From: QIAW01 sp035487295
GTDB taxonomy: Bacteria; Acidobacteriota; Terriglobia; Terriglobales; Acidobacteriaceae
Length of the DNA stretch: 64,000 nt
NCBI GenBank assembly: GCA_035487295.1
Contig: DATHMH010000023.1
Location: forward strand, 1 to 64,000
Direction of reading: 5' to 3'
The notes under the pieces were generated by a model. That model saw only the letters and a list, made by a program, of their open reading frames with translations. It was not told the DNA's origin and made no database searches. The first letter of the stretch is position 1, and every line of letters starts with the position of its first letter. The translations under genes were made by a program, and so were the position numbers. Of the stretch, positions 16,953 through 25,624 are shown piece after piece.

Positions 16953-19900
16953 TTAGAAGTTGAACTTCAAAGCGAATTGCAGCTGACGTGGAGGCGCAGA
17001 TGTGGTGATGATGCCGAGACCGCTGGCAGCATTTGTGCCCGGATTGCCCCAATTGGTGTGATTGAAGATATTAAAGAGATCTAACTGAAGCATCAGATTC
17101 ATACCTTCGTGGGGCAGGTTAAACCTCTTGCGCGCGGAAACATCCCAGTTGAAGTATCCCGGACCGATGACGTTCCCCACCGGGGCGTTGCCGATCTGAG
17201 TGGCGATGGTTGGATCCGCCGCGCCCGTTGTCAGGAAAGCAGGTATGTTATTGATCGTCGCTTTGGTGATAGGGTCCTTGACAACCCCCGGATCGAACCA
17301 GCACTTGGTCACCGACGGGCAGGTAAATCCGGAATACAGGGGAGCCGCCGGATTGAAATCCGCGCGCCGAGTGAATTGCAAGGTACCAACCGGGAGATTG
17401 CCGGCCGTTACGGTCAGGGGTTGGCCGGTCTGGAAGCGGGTGATGCCGCCTAACTCCCAACCTCCAAGAGCAACCCCGAGAGGACCTTGCTGGGCCCGGA
17501 AGAACGGGAATGCGTAGTTGTAGGTAAATACCAAGATGTCCCGCCGGTCAAAGGTCAGCGGGCCGTAATCGAAGCGTCGCCAGTTTACAGTCTGACCATT
17601 CGCCAGAGTGCAGGTGAAGGCGCATTCCGGTTCAGGGTTGTCATTGATGCCGCTGGTATCGCCCAGCGCTTTCGACCAGGTATAGCTGACGCTGGCCAGC
17701 AGGTTGCCTTTCCGCTTGGTGGCAAAAAACTGCAGGCCGTTGTAGTTCGAGTTGCTGTCACTGCGGAATTGCGTGATATCCGTATATCCCAGGAAAGGAC
17801 GTAACTGATTCGTGCTCATGGTTGGATTCGCATCGGTCACAGTCAGTGATGGTACGTTGATATTGGGCTGGCGAACCTCATGCCGTCCCTGGTTGCCGAC
17901 GTAGCTAACCTCTCCCAGCACTCCATACGGAAGCTCATGCTGTATACCAAAGCTGTACTGCATGGAATAAGCGTTCTTGAAGTTCGGGTCGACCGCGCTC
18001 ATGCCGAAAATGGTCGGAGGTTGCCCAAGCACATTGCTGCCGTTAAAGGTTGAGAGACTGCCATTGTTGAATTGCACCGACGACAGAAAGGGCACTACCC
18101 CGGTTTGCCCGAAGATAACGTTGCCCTCGGGCTTATCGTAGAAGATACCGAAGCCGCCGCGAATCGTTGTCTTGTCGTCGTTAAACGGCGAGAAGGAAAA
18201 ACCAAAACGGGGCGCAAAGAGGTTTTTGGGAGCATAGAGCCCGCGGGGACCTCCCGTGGTAGTAGCCAAAACGATAGGGCTGTTTCCGCCAGGCACACGA
18301 ACCAATTGGTCTGGAGGCACAGCTCCCGGGACCACTAATCCGTTGAGCAAAATTGGACCGGTTGCTGTCATGAAGACACCAGGACTAGTGGCGGTAACGC
18401 TGTTGTTATTTGCGGCCGGGTTCAAGGTCACGCCAGGAACATAAAGGGCAGGGTCAAAGTTGCCGATGTTATTCCCCTGAACGTAAGTCGCCCCGATGTA
18501 CTGATAACGAAGACCGATTTCCAGGCTCAATCTCCGAGCAACCTTCCAGCTGTCGTTGACATAGCCCTCGGTGTTATCGAAGCGGAAATGGCCGACCGGG
18601 TCCGCTGACGGCTGTGAGAAGGTTTGGTAGTTTCCCAGGAGCGCATCGGCTACAGGATCACCCGTAGAATTTGTGATGCCAGCTTTGGGCGCAGTGGCCG
18701 CAAAAACTATTCTGCCATCATAAGAGTCCGTGCGCGAATTCTGGTCCTTACGATTGCGGGCAAACATCACCCCGAACTTCAGAGTGTGGCTTCCCAGCGT
18801 CCATGTCAGGTTATCGGTAGGGCTGATATCCACGGTAGGAGCGAGCAACGAGAAGAATGGACCCGGGATCCCGGCAGGTCCTGACGTGGGGGAGGCCGCA
18901 ACCCCGTTAAAGGTTATGTGAGGAATTCCATTGGGGAAGGTTCCCACGAACCCGAGCGGCGGCGTGAACTGGAACCCATAGGTTGCCCGTTGCCACAGGG
19001 TCCCCGAAGGCGGAATGCGCTGTTTGTTCCAGGAAACGTTGAACTTCGCCTCGTTGATGAGATGCGGACTGATGGTCCATACGTCTGAAGCCTGGATGGA
19101 ATATCCGGGACGTATGCGGTTGGTGGGAGTGGTAGGCAGGCTGTTGCCAGGCACAAACGTTCCAAACGCATCAATCAGGTTCAGATCGTCGTGAATGTAG
19201 CGGCCAAAGATGGTGTGGGCGCTGTTTAGCTGATAGTCAACACGGGCGATATCTTCCCGCCAGTTTTGCGGATTGTTGGGTTGAAAAATGGCGTTGGAAG
19301 CCGAGTCCGTATTACTGAATGTAGAAGCCACCGACGACAGCTTGGTAAAGACCGCGGCAATGGCAGCCCCATCGGGCGTGATGCATTGCGGCGACAGCAC
19401 GTTGGCGGTGATGGTGCAACCTGCCGGGACACTTCCCGGCGCTGTCGGCAGCTTGAGCGTCACTCCTGGCTGGCCAGGTGCTGGTGGAAGTATGGCGCTA
19501 AAGTTGCCCGCCAATTCGGCCGTAGTTGGCAGCGTGAGGTTTTGCGTAGCAGCCAACTGACGAATCCGCTTCCACTCTTGCCCAACAAAGAAGAACAGCT
19601 TCTTGTGCTTGATGGGCCCACCAAGGTTCCATCCGAAGTCGTTGTAGCGCAGAATGCTCTCCAGGCTCTTGGTAGTCGCGCCCGCAGGTATGTTGACTTT
19701 GTTGATCGAAGGAATGGCGTCAAACTGGTTGTTCCGCAAATACTCAAACAAGCCCCCGTGGAACTTGTCGCCTCCGCTGCGGGTCACCACGTTCACCGAG
19801 GCCCCGTCATTACGCCCGTACTCGGCGGAAAAGTTGGAGGTCTTAATGGAGACCTCTTCAATAAAATCTATGCCCACATTGTTGAGTTGGGTGGTATTGG

Positions 19901-20609
19901 AGCCCGCATCCATGTTGAAGCCGCCATCCACAGTAAAGTTGTTTCCATCGGCGCGGCGGCCGTTGAGGCTGGAGGCGGTGACGGACATTCCGGTGGTCAG
20001 CGCAGTCTGGTCAAAGGCTGTAAGGGCGGCGCCCGGGACAAGCGAGACCAACTGCACGTAGTTGCGCTCATTCAAGGCGAGCGTCTGCACTTGCGACGAA
20101 TCCACCGTCCTGGCCAGCTCGCCGGAGACGGTATTGACGGCTTCGCCAGCCGCATTGACCTCTACAATATCGGTCGTGGCGCCGACTTCAAGCTTCATGT
20201 CAACCGTCAGGCGCGTGCCTGCAGTTAAATCATTGCCCGTTTTCTTGAATGCCTTAAATCCGTGTTCCGCGGTCCCTACTGTATAGAGCCCCACGGGCAG
20301 CTCTTCGGCAACATAGAATCCGTTGGCATCGGTCTTAACGGTCCGTGAGAGCTTGGTTTGCTCGTTGGTAATCGTGACGCTCGCATCGGGAATAACTGCG
20401 CCTTGCGTATCTGTCACTGTTCCGGAGATACGTCCGAAGACGTCCTGGGCAGCGGCAGGCTGTACAAATGCAGCCAGACAAAAGGCTGTCACTATGACCG
20501 CGAAGGCCGCCAGCGCAAACCAGCGAGTTTGTTTTCCTGTTTGTATAAAGAATGAGGTATGCAGCCGATTGGAACTGCCTTGTTTTGACTGATCTTGATT
20601 CGTCTTCAT
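16953..20609 (-). CDS. TonB-dependent receptor with carboxypeptidase-regulatory-like domain
   Basis: 1218 aa from the ATG at 20609, chosen over an in-frame TTG at 20636 because GGAGGAGAG sits at proper spacing before the ATG. An export signal (hydrophobic stretch ending VQPAAAQ) is followed by a carboxypeptidase-regulatory-like beta-sandwich (ISGTVTDTQGAVIPDASVTI). Then come a plug domain (LNERNYVQLVSLVPG, NNFTVDGG, GRNDGASVNVVTRSGG) and a large outer-membrane barrel ending in ...LKFNF. This Oar-like architecture is greatly expanded in Acidobacteria and is taken to import glycans or peptides. Its place between the GH30 remnant and two GH3 genes suggests oligosaccharide uptake (inference). Confidence 0.93.
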   Translation of the reverse strand: MKTNQDQSKQGSSNRLHTSFFIQTGKQTRWFALAAFAVIVTAFCLAAFVQPAAAQDVFGRISGTVTDTQGAVIPDASVTITNEQTKLSRTVKTDANGFYVAEELPVGLYTVGTAEHGFKAFKKTGNDLTAGTRLTVDMKLEVGATTDIVEVNAAGEAVNTVSGELARTVDSSQVQTLALNERNYVQLVSLVPGAALTAFDQTALTTGMSVTASSLNGRRADGNNFTVDGGFNMDAGSNTTQLNNVGIDFIEEVSIKTSNFSAEYGRNDGASVNVVTRSGGDKFHGGLFEYLRNNQFDAIPSINKVNIPAGATTKSLESILRYNDFGWNLGGPIKHKKLFFFVGQEWKRIRQLAATQNLTLPTTAELAGNFSAILPPAPGQPGVTLKLPTAPGSVPAGCTITANVLSPQCITPDGAAIAAVFTKLSSVASTFSNTDSASNAIFQPNNPQNWREDIARVDYQLNSAHTIFGRYIHDDLNLIDAFGTFVPGNSLPTTPTNRIRPGYSIQASDVWTISPHLINEAKFNVSWNKQRIPPSGTLWQRATYGFQFTPPLGFVGTFPNGIPHITFNGVAASPTSGPAGIPGPFFSLLAPTVDISPTDNLTWTLGSHTLKFGVMFARNRKDQNSRTDSYDGRIVFAATAPKAGITNSTGDPVADALLGNYQTFSQPSADPVGHFRFDNTEGYVNDSWKVARRLSLEIGLRYQYIGATYVQGNNIGNFDPALYVPGVTLNPAANNNSVTATSPGVFMTATGPILLNGLVVPGAVPPDQLVRVPGGNSPIVLATTTGGPRGLYAPKNLFAPRFGFSFSPFNDDKTTIRGGFGIFYDKPEGNVIFGQTGVVPFLSSVQFNNGSLSTFNGSNVLGQPPTIFGMSAVDPNFKNAYSMQYSFGIQHELPYGVLGEVSYVGNQGRHEVRQPNINVPSLTVTDANPTMSTNQLRPFLGYTDITQFRSDSNSNYNGLQFFATKRKGNLLASVSYTWSKALGDTSGINDNPEPECAFTCTLANGQTVNWRRFDYGPLTFDRRDILVFTYNYAFPFFRAQQGPLGVALGGWELGGITRFQTGQPLTVTAGNLPVGTLQFTRRADFNPAAPLYSGFTCPSVTKCWFDPGVVKDPITKATINNIPAFLTTGAADPTIATQIGNAPVGNVIGPGYFNWDVSARKRFNLPHEGMNLMLQLDLFNIFNHTNWGNPGTNAASGLGIITTSAPPRQLQFALKFNF

Positions 20610-20715
20610 GACTTTCTCTCCTCCAGAGCTTTGCAAAGTTTTTTTAATGGTCTCTAATGTTTATGTCTTCCTTTTACTTCATGCAGCCATCCACGCCAAG
20701 ACCTGCGTGGCTAAC

Positions 20716-21162
20716 TTACTGAATTTCTTGTCCGCTGGTTGCGGGTTTGTCGTGCTCGGAACCGGTGTGCATCTTAGCACTGGCAAAGGCTCCCGACCAC
20801 TGAAAAGTTACGCTGGTACGTACCAGCAGCGTATAACGGAACACGCGCAAGTGCCAGCGTATTTTGAAGGGCTGTGCCTTGGTGGTTAAATAGGCTCCGC
20901 CACCCTCCACTTTTTGGAAGGTTTTCCTGTCGTCCACCTCAATAGCACCCGCATTGTGACTGGCATCGGGGGCAAATCTCACGTCGGGATGCTGCTTCAG
21001 CCCAGCCGTACCCACTGTGGTGCTGGAGGTCGTAATCCATAGCTGAACAGGAATTGTCTGGGCCCGCAGCACGGTTCCGCGGGAGGCGCTGAGCGCTACA
21101 AACAGAGCGCCAGATACAGATTCAGAGACAGATACAGTGCAGAAACTGCACATCTGCTTCAT
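20716..21162 (-). pseudogene. Truncated GH30-type glycosidase (N-terminal remnant)
   Basis: The 148-codon frame starts with a signal-like segment, then reads VQLWITTSSTTVGTAGLKQ, PDVRFAPDASHNAGAIEVDD and KTFQKVEGGGAYLT. This matches the start of GH30 glucosylceramidase/beta-1,6-glucanase proteins (...IEVDE..TYQ.IEGFGAS.TDSSA). Homology stops there, and about 55 unrelated residues precede the stop. The break coincides with TTTAACCACCAAGGCACA (20890-20873), a string also found with one extra G at 61522-61540, which suggests a repeat-mediated deletion. It is the first gene after promoter P2. Confidence 0.65.
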
Positions 21163-21268
21163 TTCTCCCCCTTACGACCCCTTCATCAAATAATTATTGC
21201 TTTGTCTAAGTAATTAATAATGCTTGCTTTACATAACTAAAAAGCAGCCTAACCAAATCCAGCGAAGG

Positions 21269-21341
21269 AGTGTCTGCTGCTTCCAGAGTGGAGTCAAGTT
21301 TCACGCAGTTAAATTTAACGTTTTTAGAATGTTAATTCAAC
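21269..21341 (-). promoter_or_regulatory. Promoter P2 with tandem GTTAnnTTAAC operators
   Basis: On the minus strand: -35 TTGACT (21297-21292), 17-bp spacer, -10 candidate GACACT (21274-21269). Boxes GTTAAATTTAAC (21319-21308) and GTTGAATTAAC (21341-21331) have centres about 22 bp apart, with 10 bp between the proximal box and the -35. The layout and the GAAAC in the gap are the same as in P1 and P3. Confidence 0.7.
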
Positions 21342-21428
21342 AACTTTCCGGGCTTATTTTTCTATCCTCCTAAATTCCCCCCTCCAATTGGAAAGCTCCT
21401 ACTCAAACGTATAGCAAACCAAAAATGG

Positions 21429-21458
21429 GAGCTTGGGGGAGAGCTCGCCCCCAGGCTC
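21429..21458 (-). terminator. Rho-independent terminator of the malectin-enzyme operon
   Basis: An 11-bp stem (GAGC-TTGGGGG against CCCCCAGGCTC, one wobble) lies 13 bp after the stop of the thaumatin-domain gene. On the minus strand it is followed by CCCATTTTTGG, giving a short U-run. It closes the unit that starts at 34603. Confidence 0.75.
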
Positions 21459-21471
21459 GGAAGCGTGACTG

Positions 21472-24027
21472 CTACTGAACTTCAATCCCGCTCACTAAGG
21501 CCTTGTCTTTCACCGCGGTAAACGTAATTGAATACTGGTTGCTGGAGTTTGCCTTCACCGTAAACTGCTTGATGACTGCCTTGTTCTTGGCGCCGGCCGC
21601 GGCAAAGATATCGAAATTGGTCAGTACCGGCGTCCCGTTGATGGCCACGTTGAAGATTCGGCTTCCTGCCGTTCCCCAGTAGATTTCGGCAAAGTGCAGC
21701 CGTACGGTATGGCTTGAGCCCACAGTAAAGCCCGGAATCGTATACGTGAAAGTGCCAATGCGCGCCGTCTGGTAGACGGCCATAGGAGCCGGATTGGTTA
21801 CTCCGCTCAGGTTAATGGTGTTGGCGTGATTGATAGTGCTGCCACCGGCGAAGTCTTTATCGGCCGTGAATGGACTCACGGCTGGACCGCCGGCATTGAT
21901 CTGAACAGGCGCAACCATACATGCCTGAGTCGTTGCGCCGGCCTGATTCGAAGGCGACGAAGTGCCGCCCGAATCTGCCGCTTCCACCAGATAGAAATAC
22001 GCGGTGTTACAGGTCAGCCCCGAATCTGAGAATGCTGTGCTTGTCACCCCACTTGCAATCTGGTTGCTGGTCGAAGGGGTGAAACCAGAGGTCGTGCTGC
22101 GAAAGACATCGTAGGTAACCCCGGAAGCCGGCGACGCTTTCCAACTGAGGTCGATCGCAGAGCTGGAAATCACGCTCGCCGCCAGGTTTGAGGGTGGCTG
22201 CGGCGGCGCGCCCGTGACCGTCAGTGTCACGTTGGCAGGATGCGACAAGCTGCCGCTGTTGCCCGAGATGGTGAGCGTATAGGTCCCTGGCGGTGTCGAG
22301 CTTGCGGTCGCAACTGTGAGCGTGGATGTGCCGGAGCCGCTGACCGAAGCGGGATTAAAACTGGCACTCGAGCCGGAGGGCAATCCGCTAACGCCCAGCG
22401 CCACGCTCCCGGTGAACCCATTCTGCGCACTCACTGAGACTGTATAGGTGGTGCTATTCCCCTGCGCTACGCTCTGCGAACCTGGTGCGGCTGCGATAGT
22501 AAAGTCCGGGGTTCCGCCCGTAGAGAGCGTCAGGTTAGCCTGGAAATCATGCAGGCGACTCCCGCTATAGGCAGTAATGAGCGGATAATAAGTCTTCTTT
22601 GTCGCGGTAGACGAACTGGCGATGGTAAATTTTGCCGTCTGGGAACCGCCCCCGGAAAGGGTAACCGTTGCCGGATTGAAGGTTGCTGTTCCCGGAACGG
22701 TAACGAACGAAGCCAGGGTGACGGCGCCGCTGAATCCGTTGACTGGGGTGAGGGCCAGGTTGTAGGTAATCGAGCCGCCCGGCTGGATTGTCTGCGACGC
22801 ATTCGGAGTCACCTGAAGCGTATAATCCGGCGCCGAAGGATCGGCGACTGTAATTTGCCCTTCCCAAACATTCTGCAAAGCGCCACTCTGCCCGATGACC
22901 TCAATGTTGCTGGTTTGCAGGATGGGTGGCGTGGTGGCGCTGGTTTTGATGGTCATCGTCACAGGCACCACCGCATTCGGCGTCAACGAGACTGACGTTG
23001 CGCTGAAAGTTGCGCTGGATGCCGCGGTTGTACACGCTGATTTTCCGCCGGACCAGGTGCAGCTTTGCGGCAGGTGGGCGACGCTCAGTTTCACCGTCCC
23101 GGTGAAGGTGCTGCTGGCCGCGACATTCAAGTTGTAGGTCACGGAGCTGCCCGGGGTCACTGTCTGTCCGTCATTGGTGGCCGTAATGGTAAAGGTAGGA
23201 TTCGTATTTGGATTGGCGTTGGGAACCGCCGAATCCGGACAGAAGGTGATGGTGTAACCGGTTGTGGGAGGCGGCGAGCAATTGAAATCGCTCGACGGAT
23301 CATCATAAGCATAACCGTAGACGGAGTTGCAGTAATTCTTGACCGCCGTTCCGCGGAAATTTGTATTCCATGAAACGTTGTTGCACGAACCGGGAGCGCC
23401 ATACAAGCCGGCGCAGCAATAGTTCGGCGTCTGGTATTTTCCACACAGGCTCTTGCATCCCACCACGTTGCCCGCTGAATCTTTGTTCTGCTGATCGCCG
23501 GTACAGAAGTTTCGCAGGTCTACCTGGCATGCGGCGTTAATACAGTGGGATGGGCTGGGGTCATTGAGCTGGACCGAAACGGGAAAATCGAAGGCATCCA
23601 CCAGGCTGATGTCATAGTTGTCGGCGCCGGTGGCGGCGCCGGTCAGGGTCCACTCTGTGATGGTGGTGTTGCCGGCGCCGGCATGAGTGCAATTCAAAAG
23701 GCCGCCGCAGTCTCCGGTCGCGCACGAGCCGTGGCCGGTGCTGTCGAAGGTGCACTCCCGCCGTCCCCATATCCTTCCCGCGGACCATGGGGTCGGAACA
23801 GTTGTAGTCGCACTCGCGCCGGGGAGCAATTCTATGCCCCCGGAAGAAGATCCGTTGAAAACGGGTACGGGAGTGCCAGCCGCCGCCGCCCAAACGGTTT
23901 CGGAGCAATTATTTTTAACCGTGAACGTGCGTGTTTGAGCCGCTACCGGAGCAGCAACCATGGCGATGATGAGCAGAAGCAAACCCGCCCGCTTCGTGGC
24001 GCCGCAAGAACCAAACTGTGTTTTCAT
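21472..24027 (-). CDS. Secreted thaumatin-like protein with Ig-like, Fn3 and malectin domains
   Basis: 851 aa from the ATG at 24027, which has GGAGAAG upstream; an in-frame TTG at 24039 is less likely. After the signal peptide (LLLLIIAMVAAPVAAQ), residues about 30-260 form a thaumatin/PR-5 domain: FTVKNNCSETVWAA, GRRECTFDSTGHGSCATGDCGG, YDISLVDAFDFP and a Cys-rich tail (YCCAG, NYCNSVYGYAYDD). Thaumatin-like proteins of plants and fungi bind or cleave beta-1,3-glucans. Two or three Ig-like repeats (GFTGSVALGVSGLPSG...FNPASVSG), one Fn3 (SAIDLSWKAS) and a C-terminal malectin (INAGGPAVSPF...VSGIEVQ) follow. This is the last gene of the P3 operon. It is probably a surface or secreted glucan-binding protein or glucanase; I cannot tell which. 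Confidence 0.85.
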   Translation of the reverse strand: MKTQFGSCGATKRAGLLLLIIAMVAAPVAAQTRTFTVKNNCSETVWAAAAGTPVPVFNGSSSGGIELLPGASATTTVPTPWSAGRIWGRRECTFDSTGHGSCATGDCGGLLNCTHAGAGNTTITEWTLTGAATGADNYDISLVDAFDFPVSVQLNDPSPSHCINAACQVDLRNFCTGDQQNKDSAGNVVGCKSLCGKYQTPNYCCAGLYGAPGSCNNVSWNTNFRGTAVKNYCNSVYGYAYDDPSSDFNCSPPPTTGYTITFCPDSAVPNANPNTNPTFTITATNDGQTVTPGSSVTYNLNVAASSTFTGTVKLSVAHLPQSCTWSGGKSACTTAASSATFSATSVSLTPNAVVPVTMTIKTSATTPPILQTSNIEVIGQSGALQNVWEGQITVADPSAPDYTLQVTPNASQTIQPGGSITYNLALTPVNGFSGAVTLASFVTVPGTATFNPATVTLSGGGSQTAKFTIASSSTATKKTYYPLITAYSGSRLHDFQANLTLSTGGTPDFTIAAAPGSQSVAQGNSTTYTVSVSAQNGFTGSVALGVSGLPSGSSASFNPASVSGSGTSTLTVATASSTPPGTYTLTISGNSGSLSHPANVTLTVTGAPPQPPSNLAASVISSSAIDLSWKASPASGVTYDVFRSTTSGFTPSTSNQIASGVTSTAFSDSGLTCNTAYFYLVEAADSGGTSSPSNQAGATTQACMVAPVQINAGGPAVSPFTADKDFAGGSTINHANTINLSGVTNPAPMAVYQTARIGTFTYTIPGFTVGSSHTVRLHFAEIYWGTAGSRIFNVAINGTPVLTNFDIFAAAGAKNKAVIKQFTVKANSSNQYSITFTAVKDKALVSGIEVQ

Positions 24028-24060
24028 GCACTTCTCCAAAATTGAGTTGGCTTGTCACTG

Positions 24061-25401
24061 CTACTGAATCTCGATCCCGCTGACCAGTGACTGGTTGACT
24101 ACCGAAGTAAACGTGATCACGTATTGGCCACTGGAGTTGGCGTTTTCCATAAACTGCTCGATCACAGCCTTATACTCGGCGCCGGCAGCAGCAAAGATAT
24201 CGAAGTTGGTTAATACCTGCGTGCCGTTGATGCTCACGTTAAAGACTCGCTTACCGGCGGCGGTGAAAAACGGCTCGGCAAAGTGCAGCCGCACGGTATG
24301 GCTTGATCCCGCGGTATAGCCGGGAATTGTGTAGGTGAAATTACCGGTGCGCGCGGTCTGATATACCGCCATGGGCGCCGGATTGGTCACCCCGGTCAGA
24401 TTGATTGGATCGCTGTGGCTGACTGCACCCCCGCCGCTGAAGAACTCATCGGCCACAAACGGAGCCACCGCCGGTCCACCCGAGTTGATGTGGAGCGTGG
24501 ACCCACCACTACAAGCCGGGGTGGTAGCGCCGGCCTGGGCCGAGGCTGCAGATGCAGCCGCAGAATCTACCGCCTCCACCGCGTAGTGGAAAGTGGTGCC
24601 ACACGCCGCCTTGGTATCGTCATAGAAGGCGTTGGTCACCCCGCTGGCAATCTGGTTGCTGCTCGAGGGTGTGAACCCGGCGGTTGTGCTGCGGAATACA
24701 TCGTAGTAACCAACCGTGCAGCCGGAGGGTGCTGTGCTGGCCGTCCAGCCCAGGTTGATCTGGCTGCTGGAAACTGCGGTCGCACTCAGCCCGCCTGGCG
24801 CGGTAGGCGCACCAGTACAACCGGAGCTTCCACCCCGGGTCAGCGTCATGGCGTCAACGCGGGAAACACCGTCATCCGATACGTTGAACATCTGAATAGT
24901 ATTGGCGCCAACATTCAGAGGAACCGAGATACTGGAGTTTTCAAAGGTCTCAAAACTGCCCGTGATGGGGAAATGCATGTCGGTGGTTATGACTGTTCCG
25001 TTCACCATGATCCCTTCGGGCCGATCCGTAATCCCAGGAAAGAGACCCGAGGCATAGGCATAACGGACAGTGAGCGTATATATGCCGCTCTGTGGCGCTG
25101 ACACGTTAAAGAACGTCGCTGTTCCTGCAGTCGCATAAGCCATGTCTACAAGCACATGTGTTGGGGAAATCGAGCTCGAGGAGGTGAAATACGAGGGGAA
25201 CCAGGAACTCAACTGTGCGAAGCAAGCGAAGCCGCCGAGCAGGGCGTCTTTGAAATAATATTGAGTCCCGCCTGCCACGGCCACTCCGGCGACCTGGCCG
25301 TTGCCGCGCGAGGTCGGCGGCCCCGGAGGACAGGTCCCGGCCATTGCGGTACCCAGTCCCAGAAATAACAACATCAATAAAAGACAAAATGTTTTTTTCA
25401 T
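24061..25401 (-). CDS. Secreted CBM-like, Fn3, malectin protein
   Basis: 446 aa from the ATG at 25401, preceded by AAGGGGG; an upstream ATG at 25416 lacks a ribosome site. Signal peptide MKKTFCLLLMLLFLGLGTAMA. Residues about 25-190 resemble a beta-sandwich carbohydrate-binding module of the CBM6/CBM35 type (SGIYTLTVRYAYASG, NVGANTIQMFNVSDDGVSRVDAMTL). An Fn3 domain (SQINLGWTAS...GFTPSSSNQIASGV) and a C-terminal malectin domain follow. No catalytic domain is evident, so it is probably a glycan-binding protein secreted with the enzymes. It lies 33 bp upstream of the thaumatin gene. Confidence 0.8.
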   Translation of the reverse strand: MKKTFCLLLMLLFLGLGTAMAGTCPPGPPTSRGNGQVAGVAVAGGTQYYFKDALLGGFACFAQLSSWFPSYFTSSSSISPTHVLVDMAYATAGTATFFNVSAPQSGIYTLTVRYAYASGLFPGITDRPEGIMVNGTVITTDMHFPITGSFETFENSSISVPLNVGANTIQMFNVSDDGVSRVDAMTLTRGGSSGCTGAPTAPGGLSATAVSSSQINLGWTASTAPSGCTVGYYDVFRSTTAGFTPSSSNQIASGVTNAFYDDTKAACGTTFHYAVEAVDSAAASAASAQAGATTPACSGGSTLHINSGGPAVAPFVADEFFSGGGAVSHSDPINLTGVTNPAPMAVYQTARTGNFTYTIPGYTAGSSHTVRLHFAEPFFTAAGKRVFNVSINGTQVLTNFDIFAAAGAEYKAVIEQFMENANSSGQYVITFTSVVNQSLVSGIEIQ

Positions 25402-25624
25402 GCGAACCCCCTTCATTGTTCACGAGCAAAGAATCTTGCAGACCCTTTGCAACGAAACCGTAATGTTGGTCTTGCAATTGAATTTCGCGCCGACTGGAAA
25501 AATCCCTGGATCTTCCCCACGTGCGCTCCTCATTCATTGCGGCTGGCTGTACCTCCATTCCGTTCATGACCCTGGTTAACTGCTTGTTTGTTGCCGTGTG
25601 GACCGCTCGAATGGCACATCCGCA

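Larger units (their letters stand above)
21163..21471. other. Intergenic region between the two polysaccharide transcription units
   Basis: No gene in these 309 bases. It holds promoter P2 (21269-21341) driving the GH30 remnant/TonB/GH3 unit and the terminator of the upstream unit (21429-21458). Confidence 0.6.
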
